This document shows, piece by piece, positions 1 to 8,262 of a DNA stretch of 44,159 nucleotides. The translations under genes were made by a program, and so were the position numbers. Numbering within the stretch: position 1 is the stretch's first letter; each line of letters starts with the position of its first letter. The stretch is from Gemmatimonadota bacterium (GTDB lineage: Bacteria; GCA-2686955). Below the pieces are notes generated by a model that was given only the letters and a program-made list of their open reading frames with translations, was not told the origin of the DNA and searched no databases. Location of the stretch: the NCBI GenBank assembly GCA_002686955.1, contig NYZA01000249.1, positions 1 to 44,159 on the forward strand, written 5' to 3'.

Positions 1-60
1 CGAGGAGCTGATCCACAAAACCCTCACCCCGCTCCCAAGCTCCGAAGAGCGCAAGAGCAT
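1..60 (-). CDS. Possible start of a further gene downstream of thiG (partial)
   Basis: An ATG on the minus strand at position 60 opens a frame that stays free of stops to the window edge, 24 nt after the thiG stop. Only about 20 codons are visible and no family can be recognised. The position would suit another thiamine or housekeeping gene of the same operon. The upstream ribosome-binding site is weak, and an in-frame GTG a few codons later has a better purine-rich stretch before it. Confidence 0.25.
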   Translation of the reverse strand, partial: MLLRSSELGSGVRVLWISSS

Positions 61-84
61 GGTCCCGAGGGTCGCGTCCCCGGG

Positions 85-864
85 TCACTTCCCCGGAACG
101 CCCTGGGTCGGCGAGGAGGGCGATGCGTACTCCTTTTCGGCCATGCGACCGGCCATGAATGCCTCGCGACCGGCTTCGACCGCCAGGCGCATCGCGCGCG
201 CCATTCGTGGCGGATCGGCGGCGAGCGCGAGCGCGGTGTTCATCAGGATTCCGTCGATCCCCAGCTCCATCGCTTCGGCCGCATGCGAAGCGGTCCCCAC
301 GCCGGCGTCGACGATCAAGGGGACCGAAATGCTCTCGCGGATGAAGCGGATCGGCAGCGGATTCAGAACACCCCGACCAGAACCGATCGGCGAAGCGAGC
401 GGCATGACCGCGGCGACACCGAGCTGCTCCAGCCTTCTCGCGGTGATGAGATCGTCGCTGGTATAGGCGAGCACCGTGAATCCTTCGCCCACCAGGACCT
501 CCGTCGCCCTCAGCAGCTCGTGCACATCGGGAAGCAAAGTTCGCTCGTCCCCGAGCACCTCGAGCTTGATCAGATCGCCGAAACCGGCCGCCCGTGCCAG
601 GTGTGCGATGCGGATCGCTTCGTCGGCCGTGTACGCGCCGGCGGTATTCGGAAGGATCGTGAAACGCGATCGGTCGATGTGATCGAACCAGTGCTCTCCC
701 TCGCGCGGCGCGTCGAGATCGACCCGACGCATCGCCACGGTGACCATCTCGGCGCCCGACGCTTCATGTGTGCGCACCATCGTATCCGCATCGGAGAACT
801 TGCCCGTTCCGACGATCAATCTGGATCGAAAAACGTGGTCACCGATCTTCAGGACGTCGTCCAT
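85..864 (-). CDS. thiG: Thiazole synthase ThiG
   Basis: ThiG builds the thiazole phosphate ring of thiamine in the cytoplasm from 1-deoxy-xylulose 5-phosphate, dehydroglycine and the thiocarboxylate of ThiS. The 259-aa product has the family length and a TIM-barrel pattern. The N-terminal 'F.SRLIVGTGKF' strand, the 'IKLEVLGD' segment with the Schiff-base lysine, 'PLASPIGSGRG' and 'VDAGVGTASHAAEAMELG' phosphate-binding loops are all present. A GGAGA ribosome-binding site lies just before the ATG. It is the last full gene of the yajC-def-fmt-tenI-thiS-thiF-thiG series, separated from thiF by 107 nt, the only sizeable gap in the set. No TPP riboswitch was recognised in that gap. Confidence 0.95.
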   Translation of the reverse strand: MDDVLKIGDHVFRSRLIVGTGKFSDADTMVRTHEASGAEMVTVAMRRVDLDAPREGEHWFDHIDRSRFTILPNTAGAYTADEAIRIAHLARAAGFGDLIKLEVLGDERTLLPDVHELLRATEVLVGEGFTVLAYTSDDLITARRLEQLGVAAVMPLASPIGSGRGVLNPLPIRFIRESISVPLIVDAGVGTASHAAEAMELGIDGILMNTALALAADPPRMARAMRLAVEAGREAFMAGRMAEKEYASPSSPTQGVPGK

Positions 865-971
865 GGTGAGATCTCCGTTCGCGGGGTGTCTGGGAGCCTA
901 TCGGGATTAGATCAGATGCGCCGCTCCGTTTCCAGCCGGAACTTCGCGACACAATTTCTCCTACGCGCTCT

Positions 972-1991
972 TCATGTGCCCACGTATCGATCGTAGAAGG
1001 CGCGCGCGCGATCCGCGTTGCCGGCCCCTTCGATCAGCGCGCGCCCATCGGCGAAGACCGTCAGTCTCTCGGCACCGAGATCGAGACGCAGGAAAAGACG
1101 GTTGACGAGAAGATGGTCGCTCTCGGCGTCCAGGCGATCGGCCAGAGCTTCCAGGTCGAGCCGGGGCCCCGGAGGAGGCAGAATCTGGTGCGTATCGCGG
1201 CCGCAGAGCTCGATGACGCGGGTGGAACGTTCGTCGTGCAAGAAGTCCCTCTCGCCGAGGGCGCAGGCGGGGCAGTCGGCACGTGGCGGCAGCGCGATGT
1301 CGCGAACACGCCAATCCCAGAAATCGATCGTACGGAGCTTGCGCGCTTCGGGCTGCGACGCTCCCGCCAAGATCTTCATCGCTTCGATCGCGGCCATGGC
1401 CCCCATCGCGGTCGGGATCGGTCCGAGAACGCCGGCCGTATCGCAGGTGGCGAGGCTGCCCGGCGGCGGAGGCTCGGGAAGGAAACAGCGCAGACAGGGG
1501 CCGCGGGGCGGCACGATCGGCAGAAGCATGCCCTCTCCCCCTACCGCACCGACATAGACCCAGGGCACGCCCGTTTCGAAGCACCAGTCGTTCAGCAGAA
1601 AGCGGGTCGAAATATTGTCGGTTCCGTCGAGCACGATCGACACGTTGTCGAGAATCCGGTCCACATTGGAGGCATCGAGATGGGTGGCCTCGACAGTGAG
1701 GCGGATCGCGGAGCTCACGCGCCGAAGATGCTCCCCCGCCGCGACCGCTTTCGGGCGCCCCTCACGGGCATCCTCTTCGTCGAAGAGCACCTGCCGGTGC
1801 AGGTTGTCGAGGGCCACGATGTCGCGGTCGATCAGGATCAGGCGCCCCGCCCCGGCCCGCGTGAGAAGCTCGGCGGCCGCTCCGCCGGTCGCGCCGCAGC
1901 CGACGACCGCCACCGTGGCCGCGGCGAGCGCTGCCTGACCCTCGCTCCCGAAAGGCCCGAAAGCGACCTGGCGCCGGTGCCGATCATCCAC
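972..1991 (-). CDS. thiF: ThiF/MoeB-family sulfur-carrier adenylyltransferase
   Basis: E1-like enzyme that adenylates the C-terminal Gly-Gly of the adjacent ThiS so that sulfur can be loaded on it. The nucleotide-binding 'VVGCGATGG' loop is near residues 30-37, followed by 'LIDRD.V...NLHRQ.LF' and 'DGTDNISTRFLLND', all E1 hallmarks. Two Cys pairs (CLRC and CPAC) form the structural zinc site. About 90 extra C-terminal residues end in 'DGRALIEG....ARAFYDRYVG', an extension I recall in MoeB/ThiF proteins of several phyla. I chose the GTG at 1991, which overlaps the thiS stop by 8 nt. An ATG at 2030 would add 13 residues that only read through the end of thiS. Confidence 0.9.
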   Translation of the reverse strand: MDDRHRRQVAFGPFGSEGQAALAAATVAVVGCGATGGAAAELLTRAGAGRLILIDRDIVALDNLHRQVLFDEEDAREGRPKAVAAGEHLRRVSSAIRLTVEATHLDASNVDRILDNVSIVLDGTDNISTRFLLNDWCFETGVPWVYVGAVGGEGMLLPIVPPRGPCLRCFLPEPPPPGSLATCDTAGVLGPIPTAMGAMAAIEAMKILAGASQPEARKLRTIDFWDWRVRDIALPPRADCPACALGERDFLHDERSTRVIELCGRDTHQILPPPGPRLDLEALADRLDAESDHLLVNRLFLRLDLGAERLTVFADGRALIEGAGNADRARAFYDRYVGT

Positions 1992-2184
1992 CGCCGACAA
2001 AACGGACCACCTCCAGCTCGTCGCCCTCACGCAGGCGATTCGTCTCCAGCGCCGCGGCCCCCAAAACCTCGCGGTTCCTTTCCACCACGACGGTCGCGGG
2101 ATCGATCTCTCGGTCGCGCAGCAGCTCCGCGATCGTGATCTCGTCCCCCGTCTCGATCTCCCGTCCGTTCAGCACCAACTTCAT
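1984..2184 (-). CDS. thiS: Sulfur-carrier protein ThiS
   Basis: A 66-residue ubiquitin-fold protein whose C-terminal glycine is converted to a thiocarboxylate and donates sulfur to thiazole formation. It begins 'MKLVLNGREIE' and includes 'TIAELLRD' and 'VVVERN.EV', the usual ThiS pattern. It ends Gly-Gly-Gly rather than the usual Gly-Gly, so either the last Gly is tolerated or it is trimmed. Its start overlaps the stop of the upstream tenI-like gene (ATGA), and its end overlaps thiF, so the three are probably translationally coupled. Partners ThiF and ThiG follow directly. Confidence 0.93.
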   Translation of the reverse strand: MKLVLNGREIETGDEITIAELLRDREIDPATVVVERNREVLGAAALETNRLREGDELEVVRFVGGG

Positions 2185-2843
2185 GCGCGCCCCTTCGTCC
2201 TTTCGCCGCGATCGAGAGCTTCGCGGATCGCGCCGATCGACCGCCTCGGCTCCGAAGGCCCGAAGACCGCCCCTTGGACCGCCACTCCCGAGAAGCCCAT
2301 GCGCAGAACCTCGTCGATTACACCTTCATCCACGCCCCCGATCGCCACGATAGGAACCGTGCCGGCCGCCGCGATCGAGGCGGCCGCCCCGGAGCGATCG
2401 AGTGGCGGCGCCCCGCGATGAGATGCGGTCGGGAAGATGTGCCCCAGAAAGACCCAGTCCGCTCCCGCTTCGATCGCCGCAGCGACGCCCGCGGCATCGT
2501 GGCGAGACGCTCCGACCTCGACCGGCGCCAGGCCAAACTCCTCTTCCAGCAAAGCCCTCGCCACCGGAGGCTCGAACGATCGCTCCGGGAGCTGAATCGA
2601 CCGGATGCCGAGCGCCGCCGCCAGATCGATCCGATCGTTCACGACGACACCGCACGATTCCGTCCCCCCGATACCGGCCAGCAGCTCTTCACCCAGCTCG
2701 AGCGCCCGAGAGGTGGAGAGATCCGGCGCCCGCAGATGGATCCGATCGGCCCCACCCAGGGCGACTTCGCGGGCAAGCTCGCAGGCGCCTAGATCTAGCC
2801 AGCGCTCGGGAGAGACGATCACGTGCAGCTGTCCTCCGCTCAT
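2181..2843 (-). CDS. tenI: Thiamine-phosphate synthase/TenI-family protein, TenI-like
   Basis: A 220-aa TIM-barrel of the ThiE/TenI superfamily. ThiE joins the pyrimidine and thiazole phosphates; TenI is a thiazole tautomerase. The barrel shows 'RIHLR', 'VVVNDRIDLAAALGI', 'ADWVFLGHIFPTASHRG' and 'VPIVAIGGV'. The segment 'NDRIDLAAALGIRSIQLPERSF' (split here by memory of TenI) has the 'QLP..SF' of Bacillus TenI where ThiE normally has 'VHLGQ.D'. 'GHIF' is also TenI-like, so aromatising the ThiG product is the likelier role. The start is the ATG at 2843, which overlaps the fmt stop as ATGA. A longer frame to 2963 only covers fmt coding sequence. An annotation pipeline may still call it thiE. Confidence 0.85.
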   Translation of the reverse strand: MSGGQLHVIVSPERWLDLGACELAREVALGGADRIHLRAPDLSTSRALELGEELLAGIGGTESCGVVVNDRIDLAAALGIRSIQLPERSFEPPVARALLEEEFGLAPVEVGASRHDAAGVAAAIEAGADWVFLGHIFPTASHRGAPPLDRSGAAASIAAAGTVPIVAIGGVDEGVIDEVLRMGFSGVAVQGAVFGPSEPRRSIGAIREALDRGERTKGRA

Positions 2844-3769
2844 CCCTCCGTCCCCAGACGCTCGCCCCCTTGCAAGGGACGCCCCAGCAGATAGGCATCG
2901 GCGGGCATCGGCGGACGCCCCGCCGGCCCCACCCGCACCAGGCGCAAGGCTCCGCCTGAGCACTGCACGGCGCAGCCGCGGTCGAGAGGAAAGAGAGAGC
3001 CCGCTTCGAGACCGGAGGAAGCCGTCACCGGCTCCGCTTCGAGCACCTTGAGCAGCTCACCGTCCCTGCGGGTGCGCGCGCCCGGGGCCGGTGCGAGCCC
3101 GCGGATCGTTCGGTCGAGGGTGGTGGCGTCCAGGCCCCAATCGAGCTCCAGATCGTCGCCCTCGATTCTGGGAGCGTAGGTGGCCCGATCATGGTCTTGG
3201 GGGCGCGGCTCGATCTCGGGAAGTCGCGCGAGCGTCTCCACGAGCAGCGCCGCCGCCACCGGCGCCAGGCGATCGTGCAGGTCGCCCGCCGTATCGCGCG
3301 CGCCGATCGGAACCTCTCGCGCCAGAAGCATATCGCCCGTATCCATCCCCCTATCCATCTTCATCGTGGTGACGCCGGTGACCGAATCGCCGCCGAAAAT
3401 CGCCTGCTGAATCGGCGCCGCCCCGCGCAGATGGGGCAGGAGCGACGCGTGCGCATTGATGCAGCCCCAGCGCGGAATCTCCAGCACCCGCCGCTTGAGG
3501 ATGCGGCCATAGGCCACGACCACGAAGAGCTCGGCGCTCAGGTCTCGAAGGCGGTCCCGAAACTCCGGGCCGGACACACGTTCGGGTTGGGCGACATCGA
3601 GCCCCAAGCGATCGGCGGCGGCGGCGGCATCGGTGCGGCGAACCCGGTGCCCCCGACCCCGGCGTCGATCCGGCTGGGTCACCACCAGCGCGAGATCGTG
3701 GCCGGCGGCCACCAGCGCCTCGATAGCCGGAACCGCGAAAACCGGCGTTCCCATGAAGACGATGCGCAC
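2840..3769 (-). CDS. fmt: Methionyl-tRNA formyltransferase
   Basis: Transfers a formyl group from 10-formyl-THF to Met-tRNAi for translation initiation. The 309-residue protein has family length, with the N-terminal 'MRIVFMGTPVFAVPAIEAL' Rossmann start, the catalytic and folate-binding 'INAHASLLPHLRGAAPIQ' segment, 'TGVTTMKMDRGMDTGDML' and a C-terminal OB-like tRNA-binding domain that begins around residue 205. It sits 12 nt after def, the standard def-fmt pairing, and its stop overlaps the next start by 4 nt. This ties formylation genes to thiamine genes in one transcript. Confidence 0.96.
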   Translation of the reverse strand: MRIVFMGTPVFAVPAIEALVAAGHDLALVVTQPDRRRGRGHRVRRTDAAAAADRLGLDVAQPERVSGPEFRDRLRDLSAELFVVVAYGRILKRRVLEIPRWGCINAHASLLPHLRGAAPIQQAIFGGDSVTGVTTMKMDRGMDTGDMLLAREVPIGARDTAGDLHDRLAPVAAALLVETLARLPEIEPRPQDHDRATYAPRIEGDDLELDWGLDATTLDRTIRGLAPAPGARTRRDGELLKVLEAEPVTASSGLEAGSLFPLDRGCAVQCSGGALRLVRVGPAGRPPMPADAYLLGRPLQGGERLGTEG

Positions 3770-3781
3770 GGTGGGGGGTCC

Positions 3782-4285
3782 TCAAAGACGGGCGCGATAC
3801 TCCCGGAGCAGCGCGCCCCGTTCGTTCGGCGCGAGGTTATCGATGAAAAGCTTGCCCTCGAGATGCTCGATCTCGTGGCAGAAAGCCCTCGCAAGCAGGC
3901 CTTCGCCCTCGATCTCGTTCTCTTCGCCCTCCATACTCATGGCTCGAACCGTGACCTTCATCGGGCGCTCGATATCGGCCATCATGCCCGGAAGCGAAAG
4001 GCAGCCCTCCTCACCGATCTGGCTCCCCTCCCGCGCCACGATCCGGGGGTTGATCGTCACGAGAAGGTCCTCATCCTTCAAACCGTTCACGAAGGCGAGA
4101 TCGAAAACGGCGAAGCGCCGCGATACGCCGACCTGGTTCGCCGCCAGCCCGACACCATCAGCGGCGTACATCGTGTCGATCATGTCCTCGATCAAGCGCT
4201 CCAGCTCGGCGTCGATCTCGTCCACCGGCTTGGTCGGAGCGAGGAGCACCGGGTCTCCGTATTTGCGGATATCCAGGATGGCCAT
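3782..4285 (-). CDS. def: Peptide deformylase
   Basis: Removes the N-formyl group from nascent proteins with a metal-dependent active site. All three deformylase motifs are intact in the 167-aa product: GVGLAANQVG (residues 44-53), EGCLSLPG with metal ligand Cys95, and HEIEH with His137, Glu138 and His141. The start at 4285 ('MAILDIRKYGDPVL') has an AGGAG ribosome-binding site at good spacing; a frame to 4312 adds 9 residues without support. It precedes fmt and follows yajC. Confidence 0.96.
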   Translation of the reverse strand: MAILDIRKYGDPVLLAPTKPVDEIDAELERLIEDMIDTMYAADGVGLAANQVGVSRRFAVFDLAFVNGLKDEDLLVTINPRIVAREGSQIGEEGCLSLPGMMADIERPMKVTVRAMSMEGEENEIEGEGLLARAFCHEIEHLEGKLFIDNLAPNERGALLREYRARL

Positions 4286-4339
4286 GGCGATGCTCCTCTC
4301 TCCGAAGGGCACTCACGGCCCTCGCTCCCGGCTCCCAAG

Positions 4340-4654
4340 CTACTCGCCGTTCTGCTTCGCCTTGTAGAGCTGCGAGACGTTGCTCTTCATCACGTCGATC
4401 TTCAGTTTGTCGGACACCTTGAGCGCGACGACATCGCCTTTGACCGACGCGACCGTGCCGACGATTCCGCCGCTCGTAACGACCTTGCTCCCCTTCTCGA
4501 GCCCCGCGATCAGCTGATCGCGCGCCTTTTGACGCTTGCTCGCGGGGCGGATCAGCAAGAAGTAGAAGACAAGGAAGAGAAGCGCCAGGGGGGCGAACTG
4601 CACCAGGGGACTCTGTGCGGGCGCGTCGGGCGGCGCGAAGAGGAAGGGGTTCAT
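4340..4654 (-). CDS. yajC: Preprotein translocase accessory subunit YajC
   Basis: Small single-pass membrane protein of the Sec holotranslocon. The 104-aa product has one hydrophobic helix ('FAPLALLFLVFYFLLI', about residues 19-34), then the family signature 'RPASKRQKARDQLIAGLEKGSKVVTSGGIVGTV' in its usual place. The start at 4654 gives 'MNPFLFAPP'; a longer frame to 4756 adds 34 residues without homology. No tgt or secD is visible nearby, so yajC here heads the def-fmt-thi series, with the degraded region upstream. Confidence 0.92.
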   Translation of the reverse strand: MNPFLFAPPDAPAQSPLVQFAPLALLFLVFYFLLIRPASKRQKARDQLIAGLEKGSKVVTSGGIVGTVASVKGDVVALKVSDKLKIDVMKSNVSQLYKAKQNGE

Positions 4655-4763
4655 CGGCTTTCGTCGGTTTTCGGGGTTGAAGGGGATCGCAGGGAAGCCC
4701 CGATAATAGACTGTGGTCGGGGAGCCCACAAGCGCGGAACCCGCGTCGGAGAGCACGGAGTCG

Positions 4764-4943
4764 ATGAAACGAATTCACATCTTCGGCGCCTCAGGGACCG
4801 GCACAACCACCCTCGCGGGCGCATTCGCGGCCCACAGCTCCTGCCGACATTTCGATGTCGACGACTACTTTTGGATTCGCACCGATCCTCCCTTTCGATC
4901 GATCCGAGGAATCGAGGAGCGACGGAGACTCTTGAGCAAGGAA
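4764..4943 (+). pseudogene. Truncated P-loop NTPase/adenylate-kinase-like gene, 5' fragment
   Basis: Sixty codons from an ATG with a GGAG ribosome-binding site encode a convincing kinase N-terminus. This has the Walker A loop 'FGASGTGTTTLAG', then 'HFDVDDYFWIRTDPPF', a pattern of small adenylate-kinase-like/AAA proteins. After about residue 60 ('RRRLLSKE') family resemblance stops. The frame runs on to a TGA at 5255 as Arg/Pro/Ala-rich sequence with none of the later kinase motifs. The gene therefore looks cut, probably by the deletion that also joined the next fragments. 4944-5179 holds nothing I can identify. Confidence 0.6.
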
Positions 4944-5179
4944 GATGGGGATGGACGGAGTATTGACTCGCTGATCTCCGCCCCTGCGGTGCGAGGCGCG
5001 CCCCCCGGCTCCGCGTCGCCGAACGCGGCGCCCTCGATGCCCCAAAAAGCGGCCGATCTTGGCGCGCCCCTCTCCGCGTCGCGGCACTCGCGCGCTCGAG
5101 GGCATATCGAAACGTCAGCGACTCTCCATAAACTTGTTGCCTATCTCCGCCGATTGTGCGCCCCGCAGAGCAACAGCAG

Positions 5180-5673
5180 ATTCGATTCAGTGTTGTCGCC
5201 ACCGCGCGCGAAAGGAGGATGCGGGCCAGATCCCCGTCGGGAAGCGAGTGGCTGAGCTGTGCACGGGCCTCTTCGAGCTTCTCCACGAGCTCTCTGCCGA
5301 CGGTGAGGGAGAGACTGTAGAGCGCTTCGGCACCGGCCGCCGCTTGGTCTTCGGTGGGGGCCGGTGTTGGATTGTATGTGGCCGGCGATCGACCCGCGCC
5401 GCGGCCCGGATTGGGGACATTGGTGACTGGTGCATGCGTGCCTTTGCCGGGCCGTTCACCGTTCAACTTTGCGCCGGTGTGGACTCGCCCCGGGGCGAGT
5501 CGCGCCGCCACCCCTCGATCGGGTCCGCCGTCTTCCGTCCCTCCGCCGGCAACAGGCGACACCGGCCCGCGCCCACGCCCAACCGTGGCTCGCCGGCGCC
5601 GAAGCGTCCCCTTCCGGCGAGGAGGCGTCGCCGCCGGGAAACGGTCGGCCACCAGCGCCTCGATCTTTGGCAT
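5180..5673 (-). pseudogene. HNH-endonuclease family remnant (central part)
   Basis: On the minus strand a frame reads 'PKIEALVADRFP', a long low-complexity Pro/Gly/Arg linker, then 'YSLSLTVGRELVEKLEEARAQL' (split) and 'SHSLPDGDLARILLSRAV'. I recall this layout from a large family of HNH endonucleases in deltaproteobacteria-like genomes. There a '.EALVA..FP' helix, a Pro-rich linker and a 'L.EAQ.LL.H..P.GD...I..RAL' helical segment precede the C-terminal HNH motif. Neither the N-terminal domain nor the HNH residues are found in any frame here. It is a remnant, abutting the next fragment at about 5674-5679. Confidence 0.5.
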
Positions 5674-5678
5674 CCTGG

Positions 5679-6372
5679 AACGAGGGGATCGAGTTTCGGA
5701 TACGGCGTTCGACCGATGGAGGACGCAGTTGGGAACAGACCCTTTCGAAGCCCATCACACGAGGATGGGGCGGTCGGTCTCTGGCCTTCGACGCTGTCGA
5801 TCCGCTCCTGGCCTTCGCCGGTATGCTGAGGGTCGCTTCCCACGCCGCGCTCTACAGAAGCACTGACGGAGGTCGGACGTGGAGTGAGAGAATCGTGGCG
5901 GAGGCCGCGAGCGGAGGCTGGCTGGCGGTCGATCCGGAGGTCGGAGGACGTCTTTTCGTCGCCCTGCGCGACGGCCGCCTCTTTCGCTCCCTCGACGGCG
6001 CAGAAGAGCTCACCCAGGTCGAAGGGATCACGGTCGGAAGCGAGGGCGCGGTCTGGACCGATCCCGACGATCCGGATCTCCTGCTGCTGGTCTCCGGCCG
6101 GGTCTTCACGAGCGCCGACGGCGGGGCTTCCTTCACCGAGATCTCCGACGCCATCGACGGCCCCGCACGCCGGATCGGTGAAGTTGAGCGTTCACGATCC
6201 ACGCGGGTCGCGGGTGCGCACTCTGGTCGATGGCGTTTTGGCCGCGGGTAGACATCGTGTCGCGTGGGACGGGATGGATGACCGCGGGCGCAGGGTCGCG
6301 TCGGGGCGGTATTTGGTGAGGTTCGAGGTTGGGGGGAATGCGGACGTGAGAGAGATCGCGATCGTCAAGTAG
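5679..6372 (+). pseudogene. BNR/VPS10-type repeat protein with FlgD-Ig tail, truncated and frameshifted
   Basis: The frame from about 5679 carries Asp-box-like repeats typical of sialidase or photosystem-stability-factor-like propellers ('RSTDGGRSWEQ', 'YRSTDGGRTWSER', 'FTSADGGASFTE'). No start codon, signal peptide or N-terminal repeats remain. Near 6175 the reading frame shifts: after 'DGPARRIG' homology continues in another frame as 'VKLSVHDPRGSRVRTLVDG' and 'ASGRYLVRFEVGG', a FlgD-type Ig/secretion tail ending in a TAG at 6372. The join probably reflects an internal deletion. The intact ancestor would have been a secreted or surface protein. Confidence 0.7.
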
Positions 6373-6407
6373 GGCATGGGCCGGCCCCCCGGGGGGCAGC
6401 CCATGCC
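6373..6407. repeat. Perfect hairpin just after the BNR pseudogene; otherwise empty stretch
   Basis: Nine-base arms at 6373-6381 and 6399-6407 are exact reverse complements, with a C6/G6 block inside that can extend the stem. No T-run follows, so it may be a factor-assisted terminator or a palindromic repeat. The rest of the gap to 6686 (about 280 nt) holds only a weaker hairpin (7-base arms near 6546 and 6570) and no gene I can support. Confidence 0.5.
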
Positions 6408-6686
6408 GGCGGAATTGGAGCCGGCGGCCGGGGAGGTGCGCTCACGGCTCAACCCCGCCCGTGCTCACGCCCTGAGCCGGCGGTCGGGGAACGCCAGACC
6501 CCGGTCGGGACCGCGGCGAGGCAGAATCTCTGGAGAGAGACGCGCTGATCCGCGCTTGCGCGGCGTGAGAGGATCAGGCGGTCGGGAGCGGTCGGCGGAG
6601 GAGAGAACACAGTGGCCGCGGCATCGAAGAAGCGGAGCCGGGGAGGGATTGCCTGGCTTTCAGAGACGGCGAGCGGTAGCCGAGTG

Positions 6687-7279
6687 TCAGTCGTCCAAAT
6701 CCTCTTTCGACTCGAATGCCCCTCTGCACCAGCGCTCGATTCTGAACTCGATCTCACCTTCGAGCTCGGGCGCCTTCGTTTCGATCCGGCGAAATCCGGC
6801 GGCGATCGGGTCGGGGAGATGGGTGTCGCAGCCGTGGTCTCCTCTCACGCGGGTCCAGTGGAGAATTCGGGAACGGGGATCGTCGAAGGCGGCGCGGTAG
6901 ATCTCGCCCCCTCCGAGGACGAAGATGCGGAGGGGGCGGTGGCTGCGGAGTTGGAGGAGGGCGTCGTCGAAGGAGGGGGCGGAGAGGACGCCTTCGGGGA
7001 GGTCGATGTCGCGGCGGCGGGTCAAGACGTGATTGAGGCGGCCGGGGAGGGGACGGAAGCGGATCGGGATGCTCTCCCAGGTCTTCCTCCCCATCACCAC
7101 GGCGTTCAAGGCGCCCTTGGGAGAATCGACGGGGACGGAGCAGGTCAGCCTCTTGAAATGGACCATGTCTCCTTTCAGATGCCAGGGGAGCGTGCCCCCG
7201 CGGCCGATGCCGAGGCGATCATCGGAGGCAACGATGATTTCGAGGATCGTGTCCGGGGACGGGGCGGAGGAGGAGCGGC

Positions 7280-7283
<4 letters not shown>
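6687..7283 (-). CDS. folA: Dihydrofolate reductase
   Basis: Reduces dihydrofolate to tetrahydrofolate with NADPH, regenerating the cofactor that the adjacent thymidylate synthase oxidises. The 198-aa protein shows '[32 protein letters not shown]' (in two parts: the active-site loop and the PWHL...D..FK helix), '[12 protein letters not shown]' and '[14 protein letters not shown]'. The C-terminus is somewhat longer than the 160 residues of enteric enzymes. The start at 7283 overlaps the thyA stop as ATGA. The frame to 7496 is only the thyA shadow. Confidence 0.94.
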
Positions 7284-8062
<779 letters not shown>

Positions 8063-8171
8063 CATTCGGTCTCCGGTGGATGGTTGGAAGAGTGCTGGGG
8101 CGGCGTCCTGGCGTCAAGTGTCGCGAGGGGGGACCGGCGTGCGCCACCGATTTGGAGCGGGTCGACTCATT

Positions 8172-8187
8172 CGGCACGATCCCTGCT
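8172..8187 (+). promoter_or_regulatory. Candidate sigma54 (-24/-12) promoter for the radical SAM peptide locus
   Basis: The sequence CGGCACGATCCCTGCT has GG and GC separated by exactly 10 nt. It matches the sigma54 consensus TGGCACG-N4-TTGCW except for the first T and the first T of the -12 box. It lies about 75 nt upstream of the maturase start, which would place the transcript start near 8198. A sigma54 activator gene is in the same window, at 31940. The match is by eye and could be chance in GC-rich DNA. Confidence 0.4.
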
Positions 8188-8262
8188 CGAAGGGTGTCTC
8201 GCTCGTCTCGCGACAGCGGGTCGAAGCGCCAGGCAGATCCACTACACCGCTGGGAGATCATG

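Noticed and set aside
3191-4966. Long plus-strand open frame (591 codons) opposite fmt, def and yajC
   Set aside because: It is antisense to three well-conserved genes, has no family resemblance, and long antisense frames are expected in GC-rich DNA.
4651-5673. Long minus-strand frame (340 codons) running into yajC
   Set aside because: Only the first ~165 codons resemble a family (HNH remnant); the rest is low-complexity sequence overlapping the P-loop fragment and yajC upstream DNA.
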